This document shows positions 16,644-26,535 of a DNA stretch of 64,000 nucleotides, one piece after another. Positions within the stretch are counted from its first letter, which is position 1. Each line of letters opens with the position of its first letter. This DNA is from Bacillus sp. FJAT-29814 (GTDB lineage Bacteria; Bacillota; Bacilli; Bacillales; Cytobacillaceae): positions 248,001-312,000 of the forward strand of contig NZ_LMTJ01000002.1 of NCBI RefSeq assembly GCF_001510715.1, given 5' to 3'. The notes below the pieces were generated by a model. The model did no database searches and was not told where the DNA came from. It saw nothing but the letters and a program-made list of their open reading frames with translations. The translations under genes were made by a program, and so were the position numbers.

Positions 16644-16680
16644 AAAAGAGGGTGAGACCGCATGTGGTCCACCCTCTTTC
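16644..16680. terminator. Bidirectional terminator between MFS gene and reductase gene
   Basis: AAGAGGGTGAGACC pairs with GGTCCACCCTCTT; A-run to the left, TTTC to the right. It serves two converging genes. Confidence 0.82.
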
Positions 16681-16685
16681 ATGTT

Positions 16686-17609
16686 TTACTGTGCTTGTAA
16701 CTGCAACTCATAAACTTTAAGATTGCCATAAACGGCTTCCAAGACTGGAACAGATATTCCTTCTAGTTTAGCAATGTCCAACAAAAAACCTTGCAAGTGG
16801 TCAGCCTCAACCTGCGCCAGCTTTTCCATATCCCGTTGCATCGAGGATTTCATCTGATATGCCAACGAATCAATCTGAGTCATAATGTTTGCTTCGATAT
16901 CGACAGGCAGTGGCGCACCGGACAGTTTTGCAAGTGAGGTAATCTCTTTTAACAGCAAAGTGAGTGTCGCACGGCTGCTTGGCACTTCACGAATGGGTCC
17001 AATCGGTGACCGCATTAATGTGGTAATCCCGGAAAGAGTAGCAATAAATAAATATTTATTCCAGTTATCCCGGTTAATATTGTCACTTAACCGATAGCCC
17101 GTGACTGTCCCGCTAAAGGCCTTTTCAATTTTTAAAATTCTTTCTGTCTCTTTACCGGAGCGTTCCCCAAATACAATGTCGTGCTTTGCGCTAGTATGGA
17201 TGATTTTACCGTTCTTGTCTAAGGTTGATTCAATAAAGCACAACCCGCCAATAATGTGCTTTTCACCAAACTCATCTACCAGGCGATCAAAATGATACAT
17301 TCCGTTCAACAGTGGAAGAATCGCTGTCTCCTCACTGACATATTGTTTAAAACTAGCAATCGCCCCTTCCAAATGGTAGGCTTTCACAGATAATATGATT
17401 AAATCAAACGGCCCAGCCTCCTCGCCGGCAACCAATGTTTTTGGGGTTAGGGTCACGTTTCCTTTAACACTCTCAATCATCAGACCCGTATCTTCAAGCT
17501 GCTTTTTACGTCCCGCTCTTACCAAAAAAGTGACGTCTTCACCCTTTTCTGCCAGCCGGCCCCCAAAATAGCCACCAACAGCACCAGCTCCAACTACTAA
17601 AATCCTCAT
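16686..17609 (-). CDS. Ketopantoate reductase family protein (ApbA/PanE)
   Basis: 307 residues. An N-terminal Rossmann fold carries GAGAVGGYFGGRLAEKG (residues ~7-23) for NADP(H), and the C-terminal helical domain contains NRDNWNKYLFI, with the Asn-x-x-Lys arrangement of the catalytic lysine. LLNGM in the middle supplies the substrate-contacting Asn. PanE reduces 2-dehydropantoate to pantoate for coenzyme A. Bacillaceae often hold several paralogues, and nothing nearby links this one to pantothenate, so the exact substrate is open. Single gene; ATG after GGGGGCGTAGCTGA. Confidence 0.85.
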   Translation of the reverse strand: MRILVVGAGAVGGYFGGRLAEKGEDVTFLVRAGRKKQLEDTGLMIESVKGNVTLTPKTLVAGEEAGPFDLIILSVKAYHLEGAIASFKQYVSEETAILPLLNGMYHFDRLVDEFGEKHIIGGLCFIESTLDKNGKIIHTSAKHDIVFGERSGKETERILKIEKAFSGTVTGYRLSDNINRDNWNKYLFIATLSGITTLMRSPIGPIREVPSSRATLTLLLKEITSLAKLSGAPLPVDIEANIMTQIDSLAYQMKSSMQRDMEKLAQVEADHLQGFLLDIAKLEGISVPVLEAVYGNLKVYELQLQAQ

Positions 17610-17807
17610 TTCAGCTACGCCCCCCTATGTATTTAAACCTTCAATATATTTAGTATAATTCAAATTTTAATAAAGAGAAGAAAAAGAATATATGCGGAAC
17701 TGAAAACCACTTAGTCAATTAAAAGGGGCATTTTTCTATCTGTATACATAGATAAGCGTCTTTTTATGAAGAATAAAAGGATAAGGAAGGAAATGGTGGT
17801 TTATTTT

Positions 17808-18620
17808 ATGGAAATGCAGCCATTAAGCGAAGTTGAAAAGTTGGCATTTAAAAAGGTGAAAATCTTTAGGCAAAGCCTGTTGCGGTATATTTTGCGGTCG
17901 ATGCTCGCCAGTATGTTTATCGGTTTCGGTGTGATTGTTGCCTTTAAAACCGGAAATTATTTTTATACAGAACATTCCCCATTGACCTACCCAATGGCGG
18001 CGATTACATTTGGCGCGGCCATCATTTTAATTGCCTACGGCGGCGGCGACTTATTTACCGGCAACACCTTTTATTATTCGTATGCAGCATTCCGCAGAAA
18101 AATGGCATGGCGGGAAGTAATCCAATTGTGGATCAGTAGTTATATCGGCAATATTTTAGGGGCAGCAGTGTTCGCATTCCTGATTTACACCACCGGTCTG
18201 TTTGCAGAATCCACGGTAAATGGGTTTTTATTGAGTGTGGTTGAAAAGAAGATGCAAGTTCCAACGGTTGAGTTGTTTTTTCGCGCCATCCTATGTAACT
18301 GGCTCGTCTGCCTGGCCTTCTTCCTTCCTTTAGGTCTAAAGGGAGATGGACCCAAAATGTTTGCGATGATGCTGTTTGTGTTTTGCTTTTTCATTTCCGG
18401 ATACGAGCACAGCATTGCCAATATGTGCACCTTCGCCATTGCCTTAGTATTGAATCATCCCGGAACGATCTCATGGGGCGGAGTCATTCACAACCTGGTT
18501 CCTGTTACCATAGGTAACTTGTTTGGAGGCAGCCTGCTCATGGCCTGGATGTATTATTTTGTTAACAAGCCATTTTTGGATGATTATGAAGATGCTTCGA
18601 ATCCACTTGAAAAAGGATAA
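17808..18620 (+). CDS. Formate/nitrite transporter (FNT) family channel
   Basis: About 270 residues with six main hydrophobic segments. FNT landmarks are LFTGNTFYY in the loop after TM2, CNWLVCLAFF, and the central-pore histidine in GYEHSIANM. The family moves small monovalent anions such as formate, nitrite or hydrosulfide as pentamers; substrate not determined. The frame is open from 17766, but GGTGG lies 8 nt ahead of the ATG at 17808, which I use. No formate or nitrite enzyme gene lies nearby. Confidence 0.88.
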   Translation: MEMQPLSEVEKLAFKKVKIFRQSLLRYILRSMLASMFIGFGVIVAFKTGNYFYTEHSPLTYPMAAITFGAAIILIAYGGGDLFTGNTFYYSYAAFRRKMAWREVIQLWISSYIGNILGAAVFAFLIYTTGLFAESTVNGFLLSVVEKKMQVPTVELFFRAILCNWLVCLAFFLPLGLKGDGPKMFAMMLFVFCFFISGYEHSIANMCTFAIALVLNHPGTISWGGVIHNLVPVTIGNLFGGSLLMAWMYYFVNKPFLDDYEDASNPLEKG

Positions 18621-18677
18621 TCGACAAATTTCCAGGGAAATAGGTACAATACCTTCGCGATATCGACAATGAACGGT

Positions 18678-18716
18678 AAAAGGCTGTCATCGGGTCATTC
18701 CAATGACAGCTTTTTA
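18678..18716. terminator. Bidirectional terminator between FNT gene and ABC operon
   Basis: GGCTGTCAT pairs with ATGACAGCT across a loop, flanked by AAAA and TTTTTATT. Confidence 0.85.
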
Positions 18717-20351
18717 TTAAAAATTCCATATTGTCTTATAAGCTTTTCTCCAAGCAAAAACCGTAACCGCAAGGAGCAGGAATAAGTAAATAATTACTCC
18801 GAACGGAATAAACGTTACCACGAAATGGAGACCGATGAACACCCCAACCAAAAGCAGCGCCAGAAATATTTTCAGCCCGCCGCTTTGGGCGGCATCCTCG
18901 AAGGATTCGGAAAATGGAAGTGTCCCTTTTAAAAACAGTGAACAAACGACCGTGTACAGGATAGAGGCGATTAGAACCACCAGGAGGTCCGGAATTATTT
19001 TAAAACCAAACATCCCCACAAATATCACACTTAAAATGAAAAAGATGGGGAAAAACAGGTTCACGATAAATACCTTTAACACTGCACTATACAGTGATGC
19101 CAACTCCCTGATTGGCGCTGTTTGATAAATCCAAGCTCCTTTGTACTTCCCTGAATATCTCAGCATGGCAACAGCGTTTGGAATCATCACACTGCAAAAA
19201 TAAATGGCAAGATACCATTTACTCGAAATCAGGTTGGCATACGAGTTCATTTGAATTTCGTTAAACATGAATATAAACGGAAAAACTAAGGCCATCCCTA
19301 AAGCCGGATACACCTTAAGACGGAATTCCCGCTCATTTCGCATCATATTGTCGGCAAAGCGAAAAAAGAGCCTCTCTTCTTTACTGCGGCAAATAACCCC
19401 TGCAAGCCAATTTTTCCATTTACGCTCTTTCCGCTTGCTCTCGCCGCTTTGATTGGCCAGCTTTTGCAAATTACTTTCAAATGAGGGCATCATCCTGCTG
19501 TAAATGATGATCGATAACAGCGGGATTAACACAGCCAGTAATGAAAATGCAATCAGATACAGGCTTGACTGCTGTCCCAGGATCAGTTCATATGGTGCGG
19601 CAAACCAAATGGGCGGAACAAAAAATTGCCACCAGCTTGGGGTAAAGGTGATATTCATATCCACAAAATTAAACGCCCTGACGACAACCTGATACCCTAC
19701 TGCAATTGAGATCGACAGCCCAATTTGCACGTAATTGATGATATCTTTCAGCTTTTCCCCATCAAAGAACCGTAAAATGAAATAATAGATAATCGAAGTT
19801 AACACGACGATAAAAAGGTTAATGAGAATTAGCCCTGCCAAAGTTAAAAGCAAAAATAAAATTCCATGTCGTACCGTCCCAGCAATTAGCGGGGCTGTGG
19901 CAATCGCCGCGGTCAAAAAGAAAAGATAGATGGCGATATGGACCGTTTTTGCGGCAGTTATTGTCTTTTTCCCAATCGGTTTCGTCCCGAGGATTCCCTT
20001 ATCACGAATATCGAGAAGCACGTTGGAAAAATCGGAAATCATCGAGGTCATTACGAGAAACATGATGACGCCAAAAAAAATGCTCATTTGATACATGTAA
20101 TACTTGCCAAAGACAACCAAAGGAATGAGCATCACGCTAAGAAGCGCATACATTCCCAGCGACTTGATAAACCCATTTTCTTCAGGTTTATTCTTTTTCT
20201 TTGCCTGTTGATTAAAAATGGTCGGTGTCCTTCGCCCGTCCATCGTCAGTTTTACAGCAAGGATTTTCCTCATGACGGGATAATCAATGCCGGAGCGTTC
20301 AAATGCCCGGCGAAATAAGTCAAGAATCTTTAATGTTCGGAAGTCTTTCAC
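18717..20351 (-). CDS. ABC exporter membrane subunit (large ABC-2-like permease)
   Basis: 544 residues with roughly twelve hydrophobic segments; between them lies a basic cytoplasmic loop (about 295-320, SGESKRKERKWKNWL). It begins with GTG at 20351, preceded by GGTGTAAGCC, 3 bp after the stop of the ATPase gene, which it must partner. The layout and length recall the YthP/YthQ pair of B. subtilis. Substrate unknown. The last codon reaches into the bidirectional terminator. Confidence 0.8.
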   Translation of the reverse strand: MKDFRTLKILDLFRRAFERSGIDYPVMRKILAVKLTMDGRRTPTIFNQQAKKKNKPEENGFIKSLGMYALLSVMLIPLVVFGKYYMYQMSIFFGVIMFLVMTSMISDFSNVLLDIRDKGILGTKPIGKKTITAAKTVHIAIYLFFLTAAIATAPLIAGTVRHGILFLLLTLAGLILINLFIVVLTSIIYYFILRFFDGEKLKDIINYVQIGLSISIAVGYQVVVRAFNFVDMNITFTPSWWQFFVPPIWFAAPYELILGQQSSLYLIAFSLLAVLIPLLSIIIYSRMMPSFESNLQKLANQSGESKRKERKWKNWLAGVICRSKEERLFFRFADNMMRNEREFRLKVYPALGMALVFPFIFMFNEIQMNSYANLISSKWYLAIYFCSVMIPNAVAMLRYSGKYKGAWIYQTAPIRELASLYSAVLKVFIVNLFFPIFFILSVIFVGMFGFKIIPDLLVVLIASILYTVVCSLFLKGTLPFSESFEDAAQSGGLKIFLALLLVGVFIGLHFVVTFIPFGVIIYLFLLLAVTVFAWRKAYKTIWNF

Positions 20352-20354
20352 GGC

Positions 20355-21143
20355 TTACACCTCTTGAACAATCGAGACAAATTCCTCAGCTATTGCCTTG
20401 TATTGATTAAAACCAGTTAACTGATTAAAAATTTGCTCTAATGTCCCTTCCTTGTTTTGCTCCTTTAATTCATTGAAGCTTCCGTCTGCGACAATTCTTC
20501 CATCATTGATCAGGATGATGCGGTTGCTTATTTTCTCGACCACGTCCATGATGTGCGACGAGTAGAAAATCGTTTTACCCTGAGCGGCCAACACCGCAAG
20601 GATTTCCTTAAATACCATGACACTGTTGGCATCTAGCCCGCTTAAAGGCTCATCAAGGAATAATAAATCCGGGTTATGTAATAAACTTGAGATGATCAGA
20701 ACCTTCTGCCTCATCCCCTTTGAAAAAGAGGCAATCCGTGATTGATAGACCTCTCCTAGGCCAAAAGCCTCCATCAGTTTCTCGGCCTTATAATCTACAT
20801 CGCGATGATCCAAACCGTACAGTTCGCCGACAAAGGTTAAATACTCCATCGCTGTGAGATTATCATAGAGTTCGGCAATTTCCGGTACATAGCCAATTCT
20901 TCGTTTATACTCCGTGTTATCGTCGGAGATTTTTTGACCAAAAATCTCAATCGAACCCGAATAGTCGCCTTCGAGGCCAAGGAGAATCTTGATGGTGGTG
21001 CTTTTACCGGCACCGTTTGGCCCGATATAGCCGATGATTTGGCCGCTTTCAACCGTTAAGTCGATTCCCTTTAAGACTTGTTTTACTCCGTAGCTCTTTT
21101 GTAAATCCTTTAAAACTAGTACATGGTCCTGGATTGTCATCAC
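20355..21143 (-). CDS. ABC transporter ATP-binding protein
   Basis: 262 residues: Walker A GPNGAGKST (about 41-49), Q-loop region RRIGYVPEIAELY, signature SFSKGMRQK in place of LSGGQ, Walker B LLFLDEPLSGLD and the H-loop SSHIMDV. The EIAELYDN and SKGM variants are typical of ABC-2 exporters. It drives the permease encoded 3 bp downstream. The start is either GTG 21143 or the adjoining ATG 21140; AGAAGG is close to both. Confidence 0.9.
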   Translation of the reverse strand: MMTIQDHVLVLKDLQKSYGVKQVLKGIDLTVESGQIIGYIGPNGAGKSTTIKILLGLEGDYSGSIEIFGQKISDDNTEYKRRIGYVPEIAELYDNLTAMEYLTFVGELYGLDHRDVDYKAEKLMEAFGLGEVYQSRIASFSKGMRQKVLIISSLLHNPDLLFLDEPLSGLDANSVMVFKEILAVLAAQGKTIFYSSHIMDVVEKISNRIILINDGRIVADGSFNELKEQNKEGTLEQIFNQLTGFNQYKAIAEEFVSIVQEV

Positions 21144-21196
21144 CTTCTAAATTGTTTTGATAGTTTTATAGTAGCATAATTTTCCTGTATTTTTAC

Positions 21197-21230
21197 AAAA
21201 AAATGGCTGGTACTCACCCAGCCATTTTAT
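21197..21230 (-). terminator. Terminator of recQ
   Basis: AAAATGGCTGG (21200-21210) pairs with CCAGCCATTTT (21218-21228); on the minus strand followed by TTTTTTTG. Confidence 0.87.
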
Positions 21231-23353
21231 TTCTTACTAAGATAATAGACATAAACTTTGATCATGAAATAACTGACTTCTTCGGGAAGCAGTTCCTTAA
21301 TGGGCTTTAAACGCTCCCGGCCAGCGTCTGCGACTGCTTTTTCCAAAAGCGGCAGATATTCAGCTGGAATCAGCCTTGAAAAATCAACCTCCAGTCGTTG
21401 TTGGGCACACTGCAGTAAATGAGCTTCCACGGTACTTACAGCAAGTTCTCGTTTTTCGGCGATTTCCTGAATCGACAAATGCTGGTGATGCAGGCTTAAT
21501 GTTTCTAGGTGTGAATCGGTTACGGCTTTTTTGGCTGGCTTTTTGGCTGCCGTCGGCTTGGGTTCAATTTCACTCTGATATTCCGGGTTGTTTTGCAAAA
21601 ACTCCCTGACCGCCTGAATAAACTGGAGTCCGTATTTTTGCAGCTTATGTTCTCCTACTCCGCTAACTTGTAGAAATTCTTCGCTTGTCTTTGGCAGTTT
21701 GGCGCACATATCCTGGAGGGCCGCATCGGAGAAGATGACGAATGGCGGCACATTTTCAGTGTCGGCGATTTGTTTGCGTACTGTCCGCAGTTCTTCGAAT
21801 AATGGATCGGATTTGGCGACTTGCTTCACCAGGACGGTTTCTCTACGTTGGACTGGCAATTTTCCTAATAACACTTCTTTTCCCTTTGGAGAAACATAGA
21901 TGGTCGGGAAGGTTCCCTGCTCAATGGCCAGCAATTCCTGCGAGATTAGAAACTCAATAAAATCACTGACATCCTTGGCACTTTTGTCCTTCATGATTCC
22001 ATAGGTTGATAGCTTGTCGAACTGGAGCTCGGTCACTTTTTTATTTTTCGAGCCAGTTAATACTTGGGCGGTTAAGTTTTTGCCAAAGCGCTGTCCCATC
22101 CGGATGACGCACGACAGGACCATCTGCGCCTCTTTTGTCACATCTATGCTCGTTCTTAAGTCAGTGCAATTTCCGCATCGGCCGCAATGTTCCGTTTCCG
22201 TTTCACCAAAATACTGCAGAATAAATTCCTGCAGACAGTTTTCTGTATGGCAGTAGTCAACCATTTGCTGTAGTTTTTCCAACTCTTGCTTGATGCGACC
22301 TGGGTCACTCGATTGGTCAATCAAAAAACGCTGAATCTGGACATCCTGCGGAGAGTACAGCACGATACATTCGCTGGCAAGTCCGTCACGGCCGGCACGA
22401 CCTGCTTCCTGATAATAGCTTTCCATGTTTTTTGGAAGCTGCAGGTGAATACAGTAACGGATATTGGATTTGTCAATACCCATTCCGAAGGCAGAGGTGG
22501 CGACCATAACCGATGCCTGGTCTGTCAAAAACCGCTCTTGCTCACTGGCGCGATCGGCATCCCCCATACCAGCATGATAACGAGCAACGTTGATATTTGC
22601 TTTCCGAAGACGTTCATAAAGGGTGTCAACATTTTTCCTGGTCGCTGCGTAAATAATCCCGGCCTCTTTGTCGTTCTTTTTAAGATAATCGAGCAAATAT
22701 TTAATCCGGTCCTGGCCTTTAATGACGGAGAATGATAAATTTTCTCGCTCAAACCCAGTGATAATCGTATTTTCATCGTCAATAGCGAGCAGGCTGCAGA
22801 TGTCCTCACGTACTTTAGGGGTTGCTGTTGCCGTTAAGGCGAGGACATTCGGTGTCTGCGGCAGACTGTCGATCATTTTTTGGATATGTCTGTAGCTCGG
22901 ACGGAAATCATGGCCCCATTGGGAAATACAGTGGGCTTCATCAACGGCAACGAGTGGAATGTCCATGTTTCTTAAGTCCTCGATAAAATCTGGCGATTCA
23001 AGGCGCTCCGGCGCTATGTATAGCAGTTTATATTCTCCTTGTTTGGCACCCTGGATCCGTTCATTTGCCTCGGAGTAGCTTAGCGAGCTATTGATAAAGG
23101 TTGCTGGTATACCTGCTTGAATGAGTGCATCAACTTGGTCCTTCATCAGTGAAATTAATGGGGAAATCACGATGGTGGTTCCCTGCAGGATGAGGGCAGG
23201 AATTTGGTAGCAAATCGATTTTCCGCCGCCGGTCGGCATGACACAAATGGTATTGTTTCCGGCAAGGACGGATTGGATTGCCTGCTCCTGGCCAGTTCGG
23301 AAGGAATTGTAGCCGAAGTAGGATTGCAGTAGTGGGAGTGCTTTTTCAAACAA
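21227..23353 (-). CDS. recQ: ATP-dependent DNA helicase RecQ
   Basis: 708 residues. Helicase domain with Walker A PTGGGKS (40-46) and DEAH box (138-141) followed by the RecQ aromatic loop CISQWGHDFRPSY; then the RecQ zinc-binding and winged-helix part with four cysteines (CHTENC ... CGRCGNC), an HRDC domain (about 515-590, VSGVGEHKLQKYG) and a C-terminal HTH_40 segment (LSIQEIAEKRELAVSTVEAH). It unwinds 3'-5' at stalled forks and in recombinational repair. It matches the longer Bacillus-type RecQ that ends in HTH_40. Start is TTG, 9 nt after AGGAGG. Confidence 0.95.
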   Translation of the reverse strand: MFEKALPLLQSYFGYNSFRTGQEQAIQSVLAGNNTICVMPTGGGKSICYQIPALILQGTTIVISPLISLMKDQVDALIQAGIPATFINSSLSYSEANERIQGAKQGEYKLLYIAPERLESPDFIEDLRNMDIPLVAVDEAHCISQWGHDFRPSYRHIQKMIDSLPQTPNVLALTATATPKVREDICSLLAIDDENTIITGFERENLSFSVIKGQDRIKYLLDYLKKNDKEAGIIYAATRKNVDTLYERLRKANINVARYHAGMGDADRASEQERFLTDQASVMVATSAFGMGIDKSNIRYCIHLQLPKNMESYYQEAGRAGRDGLASECIVLYSPQDVQIQRFLIDQSSDPGRIKQELEKLQQMVDYCHTENCLQEFILQYFGETETEHCGRCGNCTDLRTSIDVTKEAQMVLSCVIRMGQRFGKNLTAQVLTGSKNKKVTELQFDKLSTYGIMKDKSAKDVSDFIEFLISQELLAIEQGTFPTIYVSPKGKEVLLGKLPVQRRETVLVKQVAKSDPLFEELRTVRKQIADTENVPPFVIFSDAALQDMCAKLPKTSEEFLQVSGVGEHKLQKYGLQFIQAVREFLQNNPEYQSEIEPKPTAAKKPAKKAVTDSHLETLSLHHQHLSIQEIAEKRELAVSTVEAHLLQCAQQRLEVDFSRLIPAEYLPLLEKAVADAGRERLKPIKELLPEEVSYFMIKVYVYYLSKK

Positions 23354-23484
23354 GATGGTAATCCTCCTTTCAATTTATAGATGTACTACCCTATTATACC
23401 GTTTTAGTCTTGGGATTTAAAAAGAAAAAATAGAGAGGACAGTTCAGCATAAATTCTACCAAACTTGTCCCCGAATTTACTTAT

Positions 23485-24504
23485 TTAGCCACGCTGCAGC
23501 TGAAAGTCTGCGACTAACTCGCCAATTACCTCTTTTCTAGCATTCCTTAATTGCGGTCGGTAGTGACTCATCAATTGCCCAATTTGGACCTCGGTTAATA
23601 GATTTAGCTGCTTTAGCACTTCGACAGCGGCTGGATATACAGCACGGCTATTTCCGTCTTCAATTTTGATGGCAATACCAAGCCCAGTTTCCAAATCTCC
23701 AATGGTATAGACAGCCTCCGCCCCTACTTTGCCAATGAATCGGCCCTGCCCAACTCGCATGAAATCGGAGCAAAAGCGGTCGGTTCCGCCAACCATTTCA
23801 GGTGCATTTACCATAGCTTTAGTAACGCGTTTAATCGCTTCACTTCGTTTTTCCGGCAGTGCCTTCGGACTAGCCAGCCTTGCATATCCATAAGCTATTT
23901 TTTCAAGCGGCAGTCCGTGGACCGGAACACCACATCCATCAATCCCGATTTCGATTTTTTCCTTCGGATATTCTGTCATCTCGCTCACAGCATCCAGAAT
24001 CCGCTGCTGAACAGGGTGGTCCAGCTCGTAGTAGTTTTCGAGCGGTTCGTTCATGTGCTTTGCAGTCACGAGCATCCCGGTATGTTTCCCGGAGCAGTTG
24101 TTAAATAAAGGGGTCACTTCTTTCCCTTCACGGATCAACTCTATATATCTCTCTTCCCAGCGCGGTGGGTGGGTTCCGCATTTCAAACAGGTTTCTTCAA
24201 GCCCTGCCCGCGCAAGAATGGACAGCGCCCGGTCCGTATGCATTTTTTCGCCATTATGGGAAGCGCAGAATAATGACAGATCAGCGTCGCTGAATTTAAA
24301 ATGTTCGGCAGCGCCAGTTTCGACTACTGGAATAGCCTGAATCGGCTTCATTGAAGATCGGGCAAATACCACTGCATCGGGATTCCCGGCATAATAAAGC
24401 AATTGTCCTTTGGCATCTACAACCGCAATATGTCCATAATGCACACTTTCAATCAAATTGCCTCTTGTTACATTTATTAAGCTGGTAGAATTCAAGTCTC
24501 TCAT
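23485..24504 (-). CDS. Asparaginase of the Rhizobium etli type (Asparaginase_II, PF06089)
   Basis: 339 residues of the serine-lysine-dependent asparaginase family unrelated to ordinary AnsA/AnsB. The residues known for R. etli ReAV are present with constant spacing: Ser50 and Lys53 in ARSSMKP, Ser82 in CASHNGE, Cys137 and Lys140 in NNCSGKHTGM. It should hydrolyse asparagine to aspartate and ammonia in the cytoplasm; no signal peptide. ATG 24504 lies directly after AAGGG, whereas TTG three codons later has better spacing, so the exact start is uncertain. Monocistronic. Confidence 0.88.
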   Translation of the reverse strand: MRDLNSTSLINVTRGNLIESVHYGHIAVVDAKGQLLYYAGNPDAVVFARSSMKPIQAIPVVETGAAEHFKFSDADLSLFCASHNGEKMHTDRALSILARAGLEETCLKCGTHPPRWEERYIELIREGKEVTPLFNNCSGKHTGMLVTAKHMNEPLENYYELDHPVQQRILDAVSEMTEYPKEKIEIGIDGCGVPVHGLPLEKIAYGYARLASPKALPEKRSEAIKRVTKAMVNAPEMVGGTDRFCSDFMRVGQGRFIGKVGAEAVYTIGDLETGLGIAIKIEDGNSRAVYPAAVEVLKQLNLLTEVQIGQLMSHYRPQLRNARKEVIGELVADFQLQRG

Positions 24505-24659
24505 CCCTTAATTAAAATTCACAATCTTATAAATTATTATGGAATAAATTTACCCCAGAGACAATTCATTTTTCTATCTTAAAAATATCCATATATGAAA
24601 CATTTTCCAAACAGAAACGTATTAATCAAAAGAAAGAGATATTTTTAGGGGGAGAGTAT

Positions 24660-24866
24660 ATGAGCGAAAAGGGTTGTATCAAGTGTGGCAGCAGGGATGC
24701 TGGAACAAAGGAAGTGGCTATGACAGGAACAGGACTTTCGAAGATGTTCGATGTTCAAAAAAATACGTTTACGGTTGTGTACTGCAAGAAATGCGGTTAT
24801 TCGGAGTTTTACAATAAAAAAACATCTACTGCATCAAATGTCCTTGATTTCTTCTTTGGCGGTTGA
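24660..24866 (+). CDS. Zinc ribbon protein of the YpzJ/DUF2082 type
   Basis: 68 residues. Two cysteine knuckles, CIKCG (6-10) and CKKCGYSEFY (43-52), form a zinc ribbon; between them the motif EVAMTGTGLSKMFDVQ is conserved in this small family, and the tail ends in LDFFFGG. Predicted nucleic-acid or nucleotide binding, function unknown. Strong ribosome site GGGGGAGAGTAT. Single gene with its own terminator, divergent from the asparaginase. Confidence 0.85.
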   Translation: MSEKGCIKCGSRDAGTKEVAMTGTGLSKMFDVQKNTFTVVYCKKCGYSEFYNKKTSTASNVLDFFFGG

Positions 24867-24875
24867 TGAAAAAAA

Positions 24876-24912
24876 TGAAATAGGGGACGGCATACTAAGC
24901 CGTCCCCTTTTA
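24876..24912 (+). terminator. Terminator of the zinc ribbon gene
   Basis: GGGGACGGC pairs with GCCGTCCCC across ATACTAA, followed by TTTTAGTT. Confidence 0.85.
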
Positions 24913-24934
24913 GTTCTACACCTGATGTACCTTT

Positions 24935-26509
24935 CTACTTATTCGTCGACCCCGGGCTAAACAGCTCCTCCAGCTGTTTGCGAAGAATAAATTTCTGGAT
25001 TTTTCCGCTCGCATTTCGCGGCAGGACTTCGCAGAACACATATTTGCGCGGACGCTTGTAGTTTGCCAGGCTGTCGCTGTTTTTGCAATACTCGTCTAGA
25101 TCGTGCTCCGTAATATTAGGGTCTTTTTTCACGACAAACGCCGTTACGGTTTCACCCCAGCGGTCATCCGGCTGTCCGATAACAGCGACATCCAGGACAC
25201 CCACATAGGCGTGCAAAACGTCCTCCACCTCGCGCGGATAAATATTTTCCCCACCGCTGATGATCATGTCATCGACCCGGTCATTGACAAACAGATACCC
25301 TTCGTCATCGAGGTAACCGATATCTCCGGAATGATACCAGCCTTTATACAATGCTTTCTCCGTCGCTTCTTCGCGGTTGTAATAACCGACAAGCATAGAA
25401 GGTCCCCTAACGATAATCTCGCCAGGTTCACCAACCGGCATAATGTCGTCCGGTTCCGATGGCCCGTCTTCCCTTGTGCGGACAACCCGAATTTCATGAT
25501 TTAACCCGGCCTGCCCTGCCGAACCAACTTTTCGAAGCTGGTCTTTTTCCGACAAGAAAGTAATCGCCGGCCCCATCTCCGTCATTCCGTAAGCTTGAAC
25601 CAAGCCAATCCCGAAGCGGTCATGCAGGGCTCGAACCAGCGCCGGTGCCATTGGGGCAGCTCCATACAAGCCAAGTTTCATACTTGATGTATCATATTGG
25701 CTTAAATCTTCCTGCAGTAGCATATTCCACATCGTCGGGGCAGCAAAGAACTTTGTAATTTTTTCTTGACCGATTAACGATAGGATTACCTTTGGATTAA
25801 ATTGATGCAAAACAACATTTTTCGCTCCTACATTTACCCGCGGCAGGAAGGCGCAGTGCAGTTCTGCACAGTGGAACATCGGTGCTGTTACAAGACCGAC
25901 ATCTTCTTTTTCCAGCTTTTGCGCAGCGATGCATAACATACTCTGTTCGACCATATTGCGATGGGTATGCATGACCCCCTTCGGTCTTCCAGTCGTTCCA
26001 CTTGTGTAAATAAACGCATAAAGATCTGTTTCACTCACATCGACAACAACATGATCAGATGGGGCGACGGCAAGTTTTTCTTGGTAGCTGGCGGCATAGG
26101 CTGGAGTTTCTTGGTCAATGAACCAAAACGAAGTTTTGTCGAATCGGCTTGCAATAGGCTCAATGACTTGCTCCAATGCTTTTTCAAAAATGACTACCTT
26201 CGGAGCGGCATCGGACAAAATAAAGGCGACTTCTTCAGACATGAGGCGGAAATTGATTGGATTAAAGATGGCGCCAATCTTGGCACAGGCAAAAAAGGCG
26301 GTTCCCAGTTCTTCGGTGTTAAACATAAACGTGGAAACGCGGTCGCCTTTTTTAACGCCTTCATTTTGAAGCGCATTGGCCAGCCGATTCACTTGTTCGC
26401 TCCACTCCTTATAGGTGTAGCGGACGTTTTTTCTTACATCATAGAGGGCTTCTTTGTTGGGGTACTTTTCCACTGTTAAATCAAAAATTTTACCGATTGT
26501 CGTTGTCAT
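24935..26509 (-). CDS. Fatty-acid/long-chain acyl-CoA synthetase
   Basis: 524 residues of the ANL adenylate-forming family: P-loop-like YTSGTTGRPKG, the A5 motif YGMTEMGP, A7/A8 YHSGDIGYLDDEGYLFVNDR and catalytic lysine near the end in PRNASGKIQK. It activates a fatty or carboxylic acid to its CoA thioester. It follows the acyl-CoA dehydrogenase gene on the same strand, so both likely serve acid breakdown. The frame extends 11 codons upstream, but GGAGG stands 7 nt before ATG 26509. Chain-length preference cannot be read. Confidence 0.9.
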   Translation of the reverse strand: MTTTIGKIFDLTVEKYPNKEALYDVRKNVRYTYKEWSEQVNRLANALQNEGVKKGDRVSTFMFNTEELGTAFFACAKIGAIFNPINFRLMSEEVAFILSDAAPKVVIFEKALEQVIEPIASRFDKTSFWFIDQETPAYAASYQEKLAVAPSDHVVVDVSETDLYAFIYTSGTTGRPKGVMHTHRNMVEQSMLCIAAQKLEKEDVGLVTAPMFHCAELHCAFLPRVNVGAKNVVLHQFNPKVILSLIGQEKITKFFAAPTMWNMLLQEDLSQYDTSSMKLGLYGAAPMAPALVRALHDRFGIGLVQAYGMTEMGPAITFLSEKDQLRKVGSAGQAGLNHEIRVVRTREDGPSEPDDIMPVGEPGEIIVRGPSMLVGYYNREEATEKALYKGWYHSGDIGYLDDEGYLFVNDRVDDMIISGGENIYPREVEDVLHAYVGVLDVAVIGQPDDRWGETVTAFVVKKDPNITEHDLDEYCKNSDSLANYKRPRKYVFCEVLPRNASGKIQKFILRKQLEELFSPGSTNK

Positions 26510-26535
26510 TAGATCGCCTCCGTAATTTATTGGGG

